DNA of 64,000 nt. Origin: Thainema sp966674685 (lineage in GTDB: Bacteria > Cyanobacteriota > Cyanobacteriia > Phormidesmidales > Phormidesmidaceae). The position numbers were made by a program, and so were the translations under genes. The stretch is from positions 1-64,000 of the forward strand of contig CBKWJC010000034.1 of NCBI GenBank assembly GCA_966674685.1, given 5' to 3'. Shown in pieces: positions 1-9,138 of the stretch. Numbering within the stretch: position 1 is the first letter of the stretch; each line of letters opens with the position of its first letter. The notes below the pieces were generated by a model. It ran no database searches. It was not told where the DNA came from and saw only the letters and a program-made list of their open reading frames with translations.

Positions 1-393
1 TCAACTCATTCTCTTTCTAGTTTGCTTTTTCTACTTACAGAGAATCAGCCCTACCTCACCATCCGGATCGATCGGGTTAAATTGGAAATTGATCTGGCGG
101 CTGAAAAAGTTTTTGCTGCGGAACGAGAGGGACAAAAAATCGCCGTAGAAGTGAAAGGCTTTATCAATCCATCCGCTATCAATGACTTCCATGCGGCGTT
201 AGGGCAATTTCTCAACTATCGCCTTGCCATAGAAATGACCGAGGGCGATCGGATTCTCTATCTCGCTGTTCCTGAAGATATTTTTAACAGCTTCTTCCAA
301 GAGCGCTTTGTGCAATCTGTCGTTAAAAGCTATGCCTTGAGACTCTTAGTCTATAACCCGACCCAGGAGGACATTGTGAAATGGATACATTAG
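1..393 (+). CDS. xisH: XisH-like protein, 5' end not resolved
   Basis: XisH-type protein of the fdxN-element excision controlling family, a cyanobacterial family with a PD-(D/E)XK-like core. The recognisable part runs from the YLTIRID stretch through IDLAAEK and the EREGQKIAVEVKGF core (D...ExK pattern) to the terminal VKWIH. A full-length member has about 25 more residues before this. Here the frame is open to base 1 but the first 15 or so codons do not look like the usual N terminus. A TTG at 22 is the first in-window start, so the gene either begins outside the window or has a replaced 5' end. It overlaps xisI by 13 bp, the usual arrangement. The cellular role of XisH/XisI pairs outside heterocyst excision is unknown. 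Confidence 0.75.
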   Translation, partial: STHSLSSLLFLLTENQPYLTIRIDRVKLEIDLAAEKVFAAEREGQKIAVEVKGFINPSAINDFHAALGQFLNYRLAIEMTEGDRILYLAVPEDIFNSFFQERFVQSVVKSYALRLLVYNPTQEDIVKWIH

Positions 394-710
394 ACCAGTA
401 CCGCCAAATCATTCGTGAGTTACTAAAACATCATGGAACGAGCGATGATCCAGAGATTGAATGTCAAATCATTTGTGATACTGAGAACGACCACTACCAA
501 CTAGTTGAACTAGGCTGGCAGGGGCTCCATCGCATTTATGCCTGCTACATTCATCTGGATATTAAGCAGGGAAAAATCTGGATCCAGCAGAATATGACAG
601 AAGCGGATTTGGGGCAGGAGTTAGTCGATCTCGGGGTACCCGCCACCGATATTGTCCTAGGATTGCAGCCTCCCTATAAACGTCCCTACACCCAATACAG
701 CGTGGCATGA
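381..710 (+). CDS. xisI: XisI-like protein
   Basis: XisI family protein of 109 residues, close to the family's usual length of about 111. It starts MDTLDQYRQIIRELL, carries the family's central WQGLHRIYACYIHLDI and IWIQQNMTE segments, and ends near the QPPYKRPYTQYSVA tail. The ATG at 381 lies inside the last codons of xisH, so the two are translationally linked. XisH and XisI are normally encoded together and thought to work as a pair. There is no element-excision recombinase (XisF) in the window, so a link to DNA rearrangement here cannot be claimed. Confidence 0.85.
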   Translation: MDTLDQYRQIIRELLKHHGTSDDPEIECQIICDTENDHYQLVELGWQGLHRIYACYIHLDIKQGKIWIQQNMTEADLGQELVDLGVPATDIVLGLQPPYKRPYTQYSVA

Positions 711-993
711 GCCAACCCAACTCCGATGAACCATCAAATTGGTTGAGGTGCGATCGCAAAGAGGGATTGGAAAGCTGCGATCGCGTGGCTGGCATCCCCA
801 TAATGCGATCAAGTAGCTAGTATCCTAAAATTGCGATCTTACTGGTTTCCTCAAGAAATGCGATTGTAGAGAGGAATCAAAAGTTGAGATCGCGGAGTTG
901 TCTTTTCGGAGAATGCGACCCGGTTTAACATCCTGCAACTGCGATCGCGCTGATGCGATAAGATGACAAACACCCTGCCCTTACAGCGAGTCG
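711..993. other. Intergenic spacer rich in GCGATCGC-type motifs
   Basis: No gene is supported in this 283-bp stretch. It contains several full or partial HIP1 octamers (GCGATCGC, GCGATCG) and short GCGATC-containing segments. It separates xisI from the broken nuclease gene that starts at 994. Confidence 0.6.
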
Positions 994-1872
994 ATGAAAA
1001 CCGACACCCTGTTTTACGCTCTCTTTCAATCCATCCCCAGTCTCTTGTTTGAACTGATAGGCCAAAGCACAGCCGAGGCTGCCGGATATCAGTTTGCCTC
1101 CATCGAACTCAAACAAACCGCCTTTCGCGTCGATGGCGTCTTCCTGCCGCCTGAGTCCACCCCAGATGCACCCGTCTATTTCCTAGAAGCTCAGTACCAG
1201 CGGGATCCACTCCTCTACCGCCGACTATTTGCTGAAATCTTTCTGTACCTGAGACAGCATCCCAATGTCCATTAGTGGCAAGCCGTCGTGCTGTACTCCA
1301 GTTCCACCATCGAGGTCAGTGAACCAGACACCTTTGGCGCATTGCTCAACTCGTCCCATGTACATGTCATTTACCTGGATCAACTGGGGGCAATTTCAGA
1401 CCTGACACCCGGTTTAGGCATTCTCCGACTACTGGTCGAACCTCAGACAACCGTACCCGAAGCGGCACGAGGACTAATCACACGGGTGCAACAGTCTTCC
1501 CTAGCGGTTGCAGATCGAGCAAAGCTCGTAGAATTGATAGAGACGATAGTTGTCTACACATTCCCCCGTCGAACACGAGAGGAGATCGCCGCCATGTTAG
1601 GCATTACCGACCTAAAAGAAACCCGTGTGTATCAGGAGGCCCGAGAAGAAGGCCGAGAAGAAGGCCGCCAGGCAGAAGCGAGAACCCTGATTCTCCGACA
1701 GCTTACGCGCAAGTTAGGTGACCTGCCAGAGGCACTGCAAAACCAAGTGAACCAACTCTCGCTAGAGTCCCTAGAAGTGCTGGGAGAGGATCTCTTTGAT
1801 TTTGCCACTGTCTCGGAGCTAGAGGCTTGGCTTGTTCAGCGGGATGACCCGAGTCAACCCAACTCCAATTAA
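994..1872 (+). pseudogene. DUF2887/Rpn-type PD-(D/E)XK nuclease gene interrupted by an amber codon
   Basis: The two open frames 994-1275 and 1288-1872 are one gene. Both are in the same frame and separated by a single TAG at 1273-1275, followed at once by in-frame TGG CAA GCC GTC GTG. The N-terminal half has the family landmarks MKTDTLFYALFQSIPSLLFELIG, SIELKQTAFRVDGVF and YFLEAQYQRD. The second half carries the hallmark middle and the charged C terminus with EAREEGREEGRQAEA. These are Rpn-like or transposase-like nucleases common in cyanobacteria. Without suppression, only a 93-residue fragment or a restart product would be made. The break could also be a sequencing error, but the frame is otherwise intact. 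Confidence 0.75.
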
Positions 1873-1957
1873 GCCCATCAAATTGGCTGTTGTGCGATCG
1901 CATCTCTCCTTAGAGGAAGTATCCCAAACCGAATATGCAAATAGACGATATTAGGCA

Positions 1958-4900
1958 TCACAGTTCCACTCCCGACGCCTCCTTTGCCTGAGCCTTGACC
2001 GACGGTTGCCGCTGTCGTCGCTTTTGATACAGAGACCTCAAATTCCTGGGTGATCGCGAGGCAGATGTTTGCCAATTTTGCTTATCTGCTTCCGTCAGGT
2101 TGGCTACCTGGACTATGTCGCCTTTACCATTCGCTAGAACACCAGCACTCTGATCATTCTTAACTACACTGAGTCCTTTTGGGGTCTGCCGGACTGTGTA
2201 CTGTCGCCCCCGAGCCTCAATCGTGCCGTTTTCATCACGCTGCACCAAGCCCGCTGCCTCCAAGTTGCCCAGAAAGCGACGGGCATGATTCAGAATGCTA
2301 GACCCAAGTTCTTGCTGCTGCTCAAATGCGGACAAATCTGCGGTCATCTGCTGAGCATCTGAGGACGCCAAATTCTTGAGTTCGCCAGCCTTTGCAGACT
2401 TGCCCATCGCTTCGATGTTGGCCAACTCCTGAGCGGAGCGACCCAACGTTCTGGCGGCTCGATACCAGTTCCGAAACTGCTCGATGGTGGGTGAATCCTG
2501 TTGAGACTCAAGCGGCTGAGCCAGCTGTTGATCCAGCTCCGGATCATTCTGTGCGATCGCATTTTGGATAAAAGCTCCAGCCGCAACTGTACCTGTTGAC
2601 GGATTCAGTGGCATATCCGGATCTGACGCCATCTGCTCTTCAGCCTGATTGATGGCCGACAGCAAACTTTCCCGTTGTGCGTCTGGCAAGTCTTGAACGA
2701 CTCCCCGCAGACGCGCCAGCGTTTCTTGGTAGCCCAGTGATGAACTCGGTTGCTCGTTCCCCAAATCTTCTGTACGAGACGGTTCTACCGCTTGAGCTGC
2801 AACGTCTGTACCCAGATCATTGGCTAACGCATTTGATGGTTCAGTCACAGACTCAGCGGTCTGCTCATCTGGAGAATCGGCCATGTGCGATCGCACATTA
2901 TCTGGTGCTGGTGCTGCCTCACTTGGTTCTGGTTCCGGCTCAGCTGACAACTGCTGCTGAATGGCCTCAGCAAAGCCCTGCTGCCGCAGATTGCGAGCAA
3001 ACATCCCCGCATAGGCGCGATCTAATCCTCGGGATTCTCCCATCGGGTTATGAACTGCTGTTTCTGCCAGGTTCAGAGAACCATCGTCGGAAAGGTTGAA
3101 AACCATTTCAGAGTCAATATAGGCATCGCCGTTCTCGACCAGGGTATGGTAAAGCATCAACTGCTCCCCGTGGCGTTCAATATTGAGGGGGATAAAGGGC
3201 TCATTCTCGACCTTGAGATAGAAGTACTGATCAGCCATCACGGCCTGTGACAGTCCTGCCTCCTCTAGAAGTTTGCTAACGTATTTCTCAGCCTGACCAG
3301 ACTGTTCTGTCCAACTACCCACACGAGCCACTTTCGGCTCTGGCTCTTGCGCCCGGTCTGCAACAGCGGAGAGAGCCTCTTCGACCGGTTCATCCGGTGA
3401 AGATTCATCTGTAGCCGGAGTAGTTTCCTCCTGATTGGGCTGATCCGGATAACGGACATCCTGAGCTGAAATTGCTAAGTCCTGCTCGTTGGGATCGCTA
3501 AACGAGATGCGAGCGTCCTCGCCATACTCGTCAGCTAGAGCCTCAAGCTGATCATCTCGATGTGCGATCGCATTTGCCTGTTCAACTGTTTCTTCACCGG
3601 CTGCACTATCCACATCGCTGTAGCTGTTAAGCAGTCGTGCCCGCTCGCGCCCAATAGTCGTTGGCCCTTCTGGATCAAGGCGATAGGCAGATGATTCAGG
3701 CTCAGACTGCTCCGACACATTAGCAGGTGGCATCTCATCTAGACCATCTTGAGCGATGTGATCTGGGACTTCAACCCAGTCTGCCTGCTCTGCCTGCTGC
3801 AAGGCACTCTTCAAGCCCGCGCGAACCGCCTCCAGATTGGACAAATCAACCGAGGGAGCCAGCCCAGCGGTTTCAATGACGTTCTCTACTGAATCTGACC
3901 AGGAGAACTCAGGGATTTTTTCACCCACCAATTCTCGCGCCTGCTCAAGATGGGTGGTTGCCTCTAATCGCTGATGGCGACCATCCTGGATGTAGCTCAC
4001 CACCTCTTCCAATCGGTCTGCCGGGAAAGCCGCTTCCATGCGATCGCTGATCGAATAAAATTCATCCCCTACTGCCGCCATCAGGTCTTCATCCAGGTAA
4101 ACATCCTTTTGCTTTTTGCCTGTTTGAAGCAGGTAACCATCAGCATGGGGTGCAGCCTTCAAGGTGATTTGCTCATCACTGGTCTTGACGATACCTTGAT
4201 GCTCGCTCACCTCCATAAACTGCCGGACATTGCGAGCCGCAGGTAGCACAACGGGCGACTCCGACAACTGCTGTTGTAGATCATAGCCTCGCGGCAACAG
4301 CAACATGGGTTCAACACCGCCAGTGGACATGGTGGCATTCACGACATTACCGTCTTTACCGTACTTTTCAGAAGCCCGCAGTAGATTACCGCGCAGCACC
4401 TGCCGGACTTCCCGTTCACCCGCCTGACGCTCATCGAACAGCGCCATCACGTCGCTGCCCATCATTGTTTTTTGGACAGGCGTCATATCGACCGCACCGA
4501 TCCGATCAACGTTGATTTTGGAGAGCGGTAGGGGGATTTCCCGACTAGAGTCCGCTAGTGAGACATTCACCATCCATTTCGAGGGAGCCACGGGATTCGA
4601 ATCTCCCAGCCGATTCTGGCTTTCGGCTTCCGCATCAGCAGCCAGAATTTTATCGAGTGACGTTCCTCGTTTGCTCACACCTGAAATCGCACCATAGAAG
4701 ATACGGCCATTCTCGGTAGACAGCCGAACCGTTTGACCGGGTCGGAATCGGTGCAGCTGAGTGAGCTGTGTTTGCTGTTTATCTAAGCGACGAGAGGCCC
4801 GATTAAGTGCCGTTTGCTGTTTCTCTGGATCGGGAATGCGCTGCTCGATTTTGGCCGTTTGTTGGGCCAGATAGCGTTCAGCCGCCTGACCAGCTTTCAC

Positions 4901-7900
4901 TAACAGATCATCGGTATAGGCTTGTGCCGTCCGATCAACCCCCTCAGCATCATGTTCCGCCGGAGACTGGACCGGATCGAGGTCAAGCCCTGCTCGAATC
5001 TCGTTGATCACCTCTAGCTGCGTCTTGGGCTTGCTCTGAGCTTTGGCATCAACCACTTCCACCTGTACACCGGAGCCAAACGTACTCCGCACTCCCGGCA
5101 TAGCAGAAATGATTTCGGCCTGAGCCAGCGGCCTAGCATCAAGATCAACGGCTTCTGCTTCCAGAATGTTATTACCCAACGCCTTCTGCTGCTTGACGAA
5201 GGACGTGTATTCATCTTCCAGAATGCTGTAGAAGGCTTCCTGCTCGTCCACACTGAGCAACGGCAGTCGGCCTGTCACTTTTGCGATCGCACCCTCCGTC
5301 GCATCTTCTAGACTCGTAACGCCATCTGGATTCACCGTAATCGGATAGTCCAGCTTTTCGTTGATTTCGGGGTACTCGCTCAAGACCTGCTCAACCACTG
5401 CATCCCCATACTGGTTGAAGAAATCTGGGATCTGGGAGGTATCAAAACCGGCGTTCTTATCTGCCGTGGTGTTGGCATTGAGGCTGGACATCTTCCGCTC
5501 TAGCAGGGCCGCCGGGCGTTTTTCATCCGGAGTATCCCCCATCAGCAGCGAAATGCGGGGCGGCACCACCTGACCGGTACGGTGGGCGCGGCCTAGGGTT
5601 TGCATAAAGTCGTTGACGTTGCGCTCAGCCTGACCCACAATCATGTGGCGGCGACGCTGATCCGCAAACTTCTCTGACGCATGCAGGGAAATGCCCGTGG
5701 CTCCCGATCGATTCAGCAGCATCACGTCAGTTTTGCCGTCGTTGAAGCGATCTGTCGCCCTAACTTTGCCTGCCTTGCTGGTTTCGCGAGAGCTGCGCCG
5801 CCCATAGGTAGCATTGCCCTCACTGTCGTAATCCAGGCGAGCTTTACGCCCAGTGATTTCACCAAAACGGTAGCCCGCCTGCTCAATGCGCTGCTTAATC
5901 GTGTCGATGGGAGAAACTGGAAAATCTAGATCAGTATTCGCAATCAGTTCTTTGGCTTCCTCATACTGCTGAACGGCTGCTGGCCCCAGTTCTTCATCAC
6001 TCAAGCGACGCCGAGTCTGAGTACCATCGTAGTCTTTCTCTAGCACATCCCGACTGCGCTCTAGGTAGCGCCGCATGATGTCGCCAAAGGTGGCGTCGAA
6101 AGCATCACCGGGGGCAATATCGTTTTCATTGGCATAGTGCTCAATAAAGCTGCCCATTGTATTAGAGACAGTTAGAATCGGCTTTTCGCCCCGCTCCAAA
6201 CTGGCAATCGCCTCATCTGCCATTTGTCCCGCCTTACGAGAGAGCAACGACTGATCCATGACGTTGTGCATGACGGCTGTGAAGTTAGTAGAATCGGCTC
6301 CGGCTTGCCCAACGGAGTTATCGGTACCAACCTTCTTAGCATCGGCCTTCAGGCGATCATCTAGACCTTTGAGAGCATCTTGCTTGGTGCGGTCAAACTC
6401 CAAAATTTTGCCCATGATGCGACTGAGTCCATCCGTAGAGTCGCGATCAACGGGCACGCTCTGAATCCCGAAATCAACCCCTTCGTAATTGCGCTCGCGG
6501 CGATTGTAGAAACCGTCCTGCGCCAGCATATTGGTGGAAACCTGCTGCAGCGGCGTCCCACCGATCTCTAGGGCCGATTGTAGCTCCTCGATAGAATCGG
6601 CAGCCTGTCGCATCCCGGATCGCCGCCCGTAGAGATCCATCACGTCCGGGCGCTTAATCGCCGTAGCGGAACTGAAGGTAACGCCATCGGCTTTATCCAC
6701 TAATTGGCGAGCAAAGTCAGCACGATTAGGTGGGCCTGCCTTTTTCCAAGAATTCTCAGGCTCGGGTGAGCCGCCTGCCTCGTGGGCCTCATCAAAAAGA
6801 ATTAAAGACTGAGGAGCGATCATATCGAGGAACTGACGCCGGGGCGTTTCCTGCCCCTTGACGGTCTGCATCTGACTGTAGGTCGTGAAGATGCCGTCAT
6901 AGTCATCGGTAGCGGCAAAGCCTCCTTGCTGAATCAAGCGATCAAGTTCAGCAGCATGACTACCCCGTTTCGTTTCCAGCGTGCGTCCATCCGGCAGCGG
7001 CACCTTTTCTTGACTATTGGTAATGAATGGCCGAAAGCCCTTAGAACCAATATCATCCAGGTCACGAATCATGTCTGAATAGAGCCCTGCATCACGGGTG
7101 ACAAAGATCGGAATCCGGTCAGTCTCCTGGGCATAGCGAATCATTGCGGCCATTTGCCGCCCTTTGCCAACCCCTGTCTGATCGCCAATTAGTGACCCGT
7201 CCCCTCGCTCAATATTGTCAATGGATAGTGCAACCCCATCGACTTGTTCAGCAGCTAACACCTGGTGCATTGCGTTAACCGAGGGATAATTGAGCTTCCT
7301 GGCCACAAACTCATCGACATTACCGACACGCCCCTCCAGGTCATCAAGTGCGCTTTGCACCGCCGAGGCCATATTGCGCGGGGTAAGAGTATCCAGCCGG
7401 GGTCCCTGACTCCTAGGTACATATGGAACCTGGCTGGCCATCGGTTGAGTTGTCTCTGTTGCCATATCATTTCCTGCCTGCACTGTCCTTACTTCCCGAA
7501 GAACATCAGCCACTCCTCCAGCGTCTGTTCCTCCACCGTTGCGATCGCGTCCTGGCGGTTCTCGCCCTGAGCCATCGGCAGCGGATAGTCCTCCGGCTCC
7601 GGAGCGACTTCTAGCGTCCAGATCGTTGACATCCAGGAACTCTGAGCGATCGCGCTGCCCCAGTTCTCCGGCGTCGCTTGGCTCGGTGGCGGCATCGCGA
7701 AATTGGGCACCTGGTCCTTCAGCAGTCGCTGGCGAATCATCAAATCCACCTGCTTCAGCGACATCTGCTGATCTTCGCTCCATTGCCGGATCATCCAGGC
7801 GATCCGGGCTGCCAGCAGTTCCTGATAATCCGCGTAATGTGCGATCGCGCTCTTGTTCTGGGGCGCGATCACCGCGAAGAAGCTGTCCAGTCGCGTCAAG

Positions 7901-8935
7901 GTCATCCCGGCGACGACTTCCTGGTTCGGCATCCATGCCTGGGGATTCTTGAAGTAAGGCATTCCTCAAAACCTCTTTCAATTCGTCGTAACTTTCGTAA
8001 ACTGGGGGAACATCTGCCGCTGGCAATCGGCGCTGCGCGCGTCCCCGCCCCCGGATGCGAATCACATCAATGGGAAAGCCTGCACCCTGACGGTTGTAGA
8101 GTCCACCATCAACAGTGAAATGCTGATCGACGGCGTAGTTCTCGTAGAGATTTTTGAAAAAGCCGCGATTCTGCTGCTCGTTGTATTTATCTGAGCGGCT
8201 TGCTTGTGATCCTTTCTCACTACCAATCAGCAGCACTGCCGTTCCGTCATCCGTCATCGCCTCCAGCGATCGCCACGCAATGACGTGATCCAGTTGGGAG
8301 GTACGAATCGGGGTCTGCGCCGCCCCGATCGTGAATTGTTCCGCTCGTCCCGCCTGACGTCGCCGACCAAACGGCGGATTCGCGATCACCACGTCCTGGC
8401 TACGGGGTTCTGGCACAACGCTCGTGGCATCGTTCTGCGTCACGGTAAATCCCTGGCGCATCAGATCAGCAGCCCGCTGGTCATCAAGCTCATTCACCGT
8501 AGCGGTTTGAGGATTAACCGTCATCAGCAAGGCCCCATGCCCGGCAGTTGGTTCGTAGACTGTTGTATTGCCATCGATACCAGCCAACTGCAGTGCCAGG
8601 TAGGCAAGGGGCACGGGCGTGCTGTACTGCTGCTTCTGGATTGAGGTTGAGGAGCGAGTGCCCAATCGTGGCTGTCGCTGGTACAGATCCACGAGCTGAT
8701 CAAAGGTATCAAGGGGTGATTGCGCTTGATGAATGGTCTGCTTAGCCGCGCCGATAATCCCCTGCTCAATCGTTTCTTCCAGTTCCTTGGCCTCTTGTCT
8801 ACCGCTGGTGAACGATCGCCCGATCAACTGCTGAGCAAACTTGCGAGCATCCATGATCGACGGGAATGCCTGCCCATTGAGAAAAGCATTCTCAAACCCC
8901 TCACGAATTGTCTGGCGCTCATCCGGACTCAGCAT
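1958..8935 (-). CDS. Giant N6-adenine methyltransferase / strawberry-notch-type helicase, DarB-like
   Basis: A 2325-codon protein, last gene of the minus-strand conjugation operon. Residues about 100-300 form a class I methyltransferase with VYEPTAGHGALL (motif I, 126-137) and NPPFG (186-190), the catalytic motif of N6-adenine enzymes. Residues 325-482 are a low-complexity R/D/G/A/P-rich linker that overlaps another ORF. From about 491 there is a superfamily 2 helicase of the strawberry-notch/SNF2 kind: Walker A DQTGVGKGRQ (about 585), DEAH box (about 712), and GATGISLHAS and LGRAHRTGQ in the second lobe (about 1078-1120). The acidic C-terminal third ends in a module shared with two neighbours. 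The layout matches phage P1 DarB, an anti-restriction protein injected with DNA. An anti-restriction role here is inference. The ATG overlaps the upstream stop by one base (TAATG). Confidence 0.88.
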   Translation of the reverse strand: MLSPDERQTIREGFENAFLNGQAFPSIMDARKFAQQLIGRSFTSGRQEAKELEETIEQGIIGAAKQTIHQAQSPLDTFDQLVDLYQRQPRLGTRSSTSIQKQQYSTPVPLAYLALQLAGIDGNTTVYEPTAGHGALLMTVNPQTATVNELDDQRAADLMRQGFTVTQNDATSVVPEPRSQDVVIANPPFGRRRQAGRAEQFTIGAAQTPIRTSQLDHVIAWRSLEAMTDDGTAVLLIGSEKGSQASRSDKYNEQQNRGFFKNLYENYAVDQHFTVDGGLYNRQGAGFPIDVIRIRGRGRAQRRLPAADVPPVYESYDELKEVLRNALLQESPGMDAEPGSRRRDDLDATGQLLRGDRAPEQERDRTLRGLSGTAGSPDRLDDPAMERRSADVAEAGGFDDSPATAEGPGAQFRDAATEPSDAGELGQRDRSEFLDVNDLDARSRSGAGGLSAADGSGREPPGRDRNGGGTDAGGVADVLREVRTVQAGNDMATETTQPMASQVPYVPRSQGPRLDTLTPRNMASAVQSALDDLEGRVGNVDEFVARKLNYPSVNAMHQVLAAEQVDGVALSIDNIERGDGSLIGDQTGVGKGRQMAAMIRYAQETDRIPIFVTRDAGLYSDMIRDLDDIGSKGFRPFITNSQEKVPLPDGRTLETKRGSHAAELDRLIQQGGFAATDDYDGIFTTYSQMQTVKGQETPRRQFLDMIAPQSLILFDEAHEAGGSPEPENSWKKAGPPNRADFARQLVDKADGVTFSSATAIKRPDVMDLYGRRSGMRQAADSIEELQSALEIGGTPLQQVSTNMLAQDGFYNRRERNYEGVDFGIQSVPVDRDSTDGLSRIMGKILEFDRTKQDALKGLDDRLKADAKKVGTDNSVGQAGADSTNFTAVMHNVMDQSLLSRKAGQMADEAIASLERGEKPILTVSNTMGSFIEHYANENDIAPGDAFDATFGDIMRRYLERSRDVLEKDYDGTQTRRRLSDEELGPAAVQQYEEAKELIANTDLDFPVSPIDTIKQRIEQAGYRFGEITGRKARLDYDSEGNATYGRRSSRETSKAGKVRATDRFNDGKTDVMLLNRSGATGISLHASEKFADQRRRHMIVGQAERNVNDFMQTLGRAHRTGQVVPPRISLLMGDTPDEKRPAALLERKMSSLNANTTADKNAGFDTSQIPDFFNQYGDAVVEQVLSEYPEINEKLDYPITVNPDGVTSLEDATEGAIAKVTGRLPLLSVDEQEAFYSILEDEYTSFVKQQKALGNNILEAEAVDLDARPLAQAEIISAMPGVRSTFGSGVQVEVVDAKAQSKPKTQLEVINEIRAGLDLDPVQSPAEHDAEGVDRTAQAYTDDLLVKAGQAAERYLAQQTAKIEQRIPDPEKQQTALNRASRRLDKQQTQLTQLHRFRPGQTVRLSTENGRIFYGAISGVSKRGTSLDKILAADAEAESQNRLGDSNPVAPSKWMVNVSLADSSREIPLPLSKINVDRIGAVDMTPVQKTMMGSDVMALFDERQAGEREVRQVLRGNLLRASEKYGKDGNVVNATMSTGGVEPMLLLPRGYDLQQQLSESPVVLPAARNVRQFMEVSEHQGIVKTSDEQITLKAAPHADGYLLQTGKKQKDVYLDEDLMAAVGDEFYSISDRMEAAFPADRLEEVVSYIQDGRHQRLEATTHLEQARELVGEKIPEFSWSDSVENVIETAGLAPSVDLSNLEAVRAGLKSALQQAEQADWVEVPDHIAQDGLDEMPPANVSEQSEPESSAYRLDPEGPTTIGRERARLLNSYSDVDSAAGEETVEQANAIAHRDDQLEALADEYGEDARISFSDPNEQDLAISAQDVRYPDQPNQEETTPATDESSPDEPVEEALSAVADRAQEPEPKVARVGSWTEQSGQAEKYVSKLLEEAGLSQAVMADQYFYLKVENEPFIPLNIERHGEQLMLYHTLVENGDAYIDSEMVFNLSDDGSLNLAETAVHNPMGESRGLDRAYAGMFARNLRQQGFAEAIQQQLSAEPEPEPSEAAPAPDNVRSHMADSPDEQTAESVTEPSNALANDLGTDVAAQAVEPSRTEDLGNEQPSSSLGYQETLARLRGVVQDLPDAQRESLLSAINQAEEQMASDPDMPLNPSTGTVAAGAFIQNAIAQNDPELDQQLAQPLESQQDSPTIEQFRNWYRAARTLGRSAQELANIEAMGKSAKAGELKNLASSDAQQMTADLSAFEQQQELGSSILNHARRFLGNLEAAGLVQRDENGTIEARGRQYTVRQTPKGLSVVKNDQSAGVLANGKGDIVQVANLTEADKQNWQTSASRSPRNLRSLYQKRRQRQPSVKAQAKEASGVEL
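7463..7476 (-). promoter_or_regulatory. Possible internal translation start for the helicase part
   Basis: In the frame of the giant protein, codon 491 is an ATG (7463-7465) preceded by AGGA at 7472-7475 with a 6-base spacer. The product from here begins MATETTQPMASQVPYVP, which looks like a natural N terminus directly before the helicase region. A free helicase polypeptide of about 1835 residues could therefore be made alongside the fusion. Confidence 0.4.
7489..7962 (-). CDS. Candidate overlapping gene nested in the linker of the giant methylase-helicase gene
   Basis: A 157-codon ORF on the same strand as the giant gene but in another frame. It has AAAGAGG (7972-7978) nine bases before its ATG, a good ribosome binding site. 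Its product looks like an ordinary protein: several Trp and Tyr, amphipathic stretches such as LKQVDLMIRQRLL, and GCGATCGC read as Ala-Ile-Ala, as in normal cyanobacterial genes. The giant ORF over the same bases gives a biased Arg/Asp/Gly/Ala/Pro sequence with no hydrophobic core, the look of a non-native frame. It may be a real embedded gene, or the older frame of a gene once lying between separate methylase and helicase genes. I recognise no family. Confidence 0.4.
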   Translation of the reverse strand: MPYFKNPQAWMPNQEVVAGMTLTRLDSFFAVIAPQNKSAIAHYADYQELLAARIAWMIRQWSEDQQMSLKQVDLMIRQRLLKDQVPNFAMPPPSQATPENWGSAIAQSSWMSTIWTLEVAPEPEDYPLPMAQGENRQDAIATVEEQTLEEWLMFFGK

Positions 8936-9138
8936 TACTCTCCTGCAACGACTTGAACATAGATGGGATAGGGATCATCGTCAAAATGGAAGGTGAGCAA
9001 ACCAAAACCCGGACAAACTTGAGTTTCCAGCACAACTTGGCCGTGCTCAATCCGCAGAATTTGCCGTCCATTCCAATAAGCTGAAACAGCATTGGGCTGC
9101 CGCTGTTGGGCTTTCCGTAGAAAAGAATGCAGTACCAT
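8935..9138 (-). CDS. Small hypothetical protein of the conjugation operon
   Basis: A 67-residue soluble protein. I recognise no family. It has a basic N-terminal third followed by beta-rich sequence (ILRIEHGQVVLETQV) and an acidic FHFDDDPYPIYV segment. It is coupled at both ends: its ATG shares the A of the upstream gene's TGA (TGATG), and its TAA shares the A of the giant gene's ATG (TAATG). This tight coupling to the methylase-helicase suggests that it is made in step with it, perhaps as a partner or regulator, which is inference. Confidence 0.75.
   Translation of the reverse strand: MVLHSFLRKAQQRQPNAVSAYWNGRQILRIEHGQVVLETQVCPGFGLLTFHFDDDPYPIYVQVVAGE

Noticed and set aside
7539..8118. Open frames on the plus strand (137 and 146 codons) opposite the giant gene's linker
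   Set aside because: Their products are Ser/Arg/Pro-biased or otherwise lack a protein-like pattern, and no ribosome site precedes them; they are shadows caused by the GC-rich linker.
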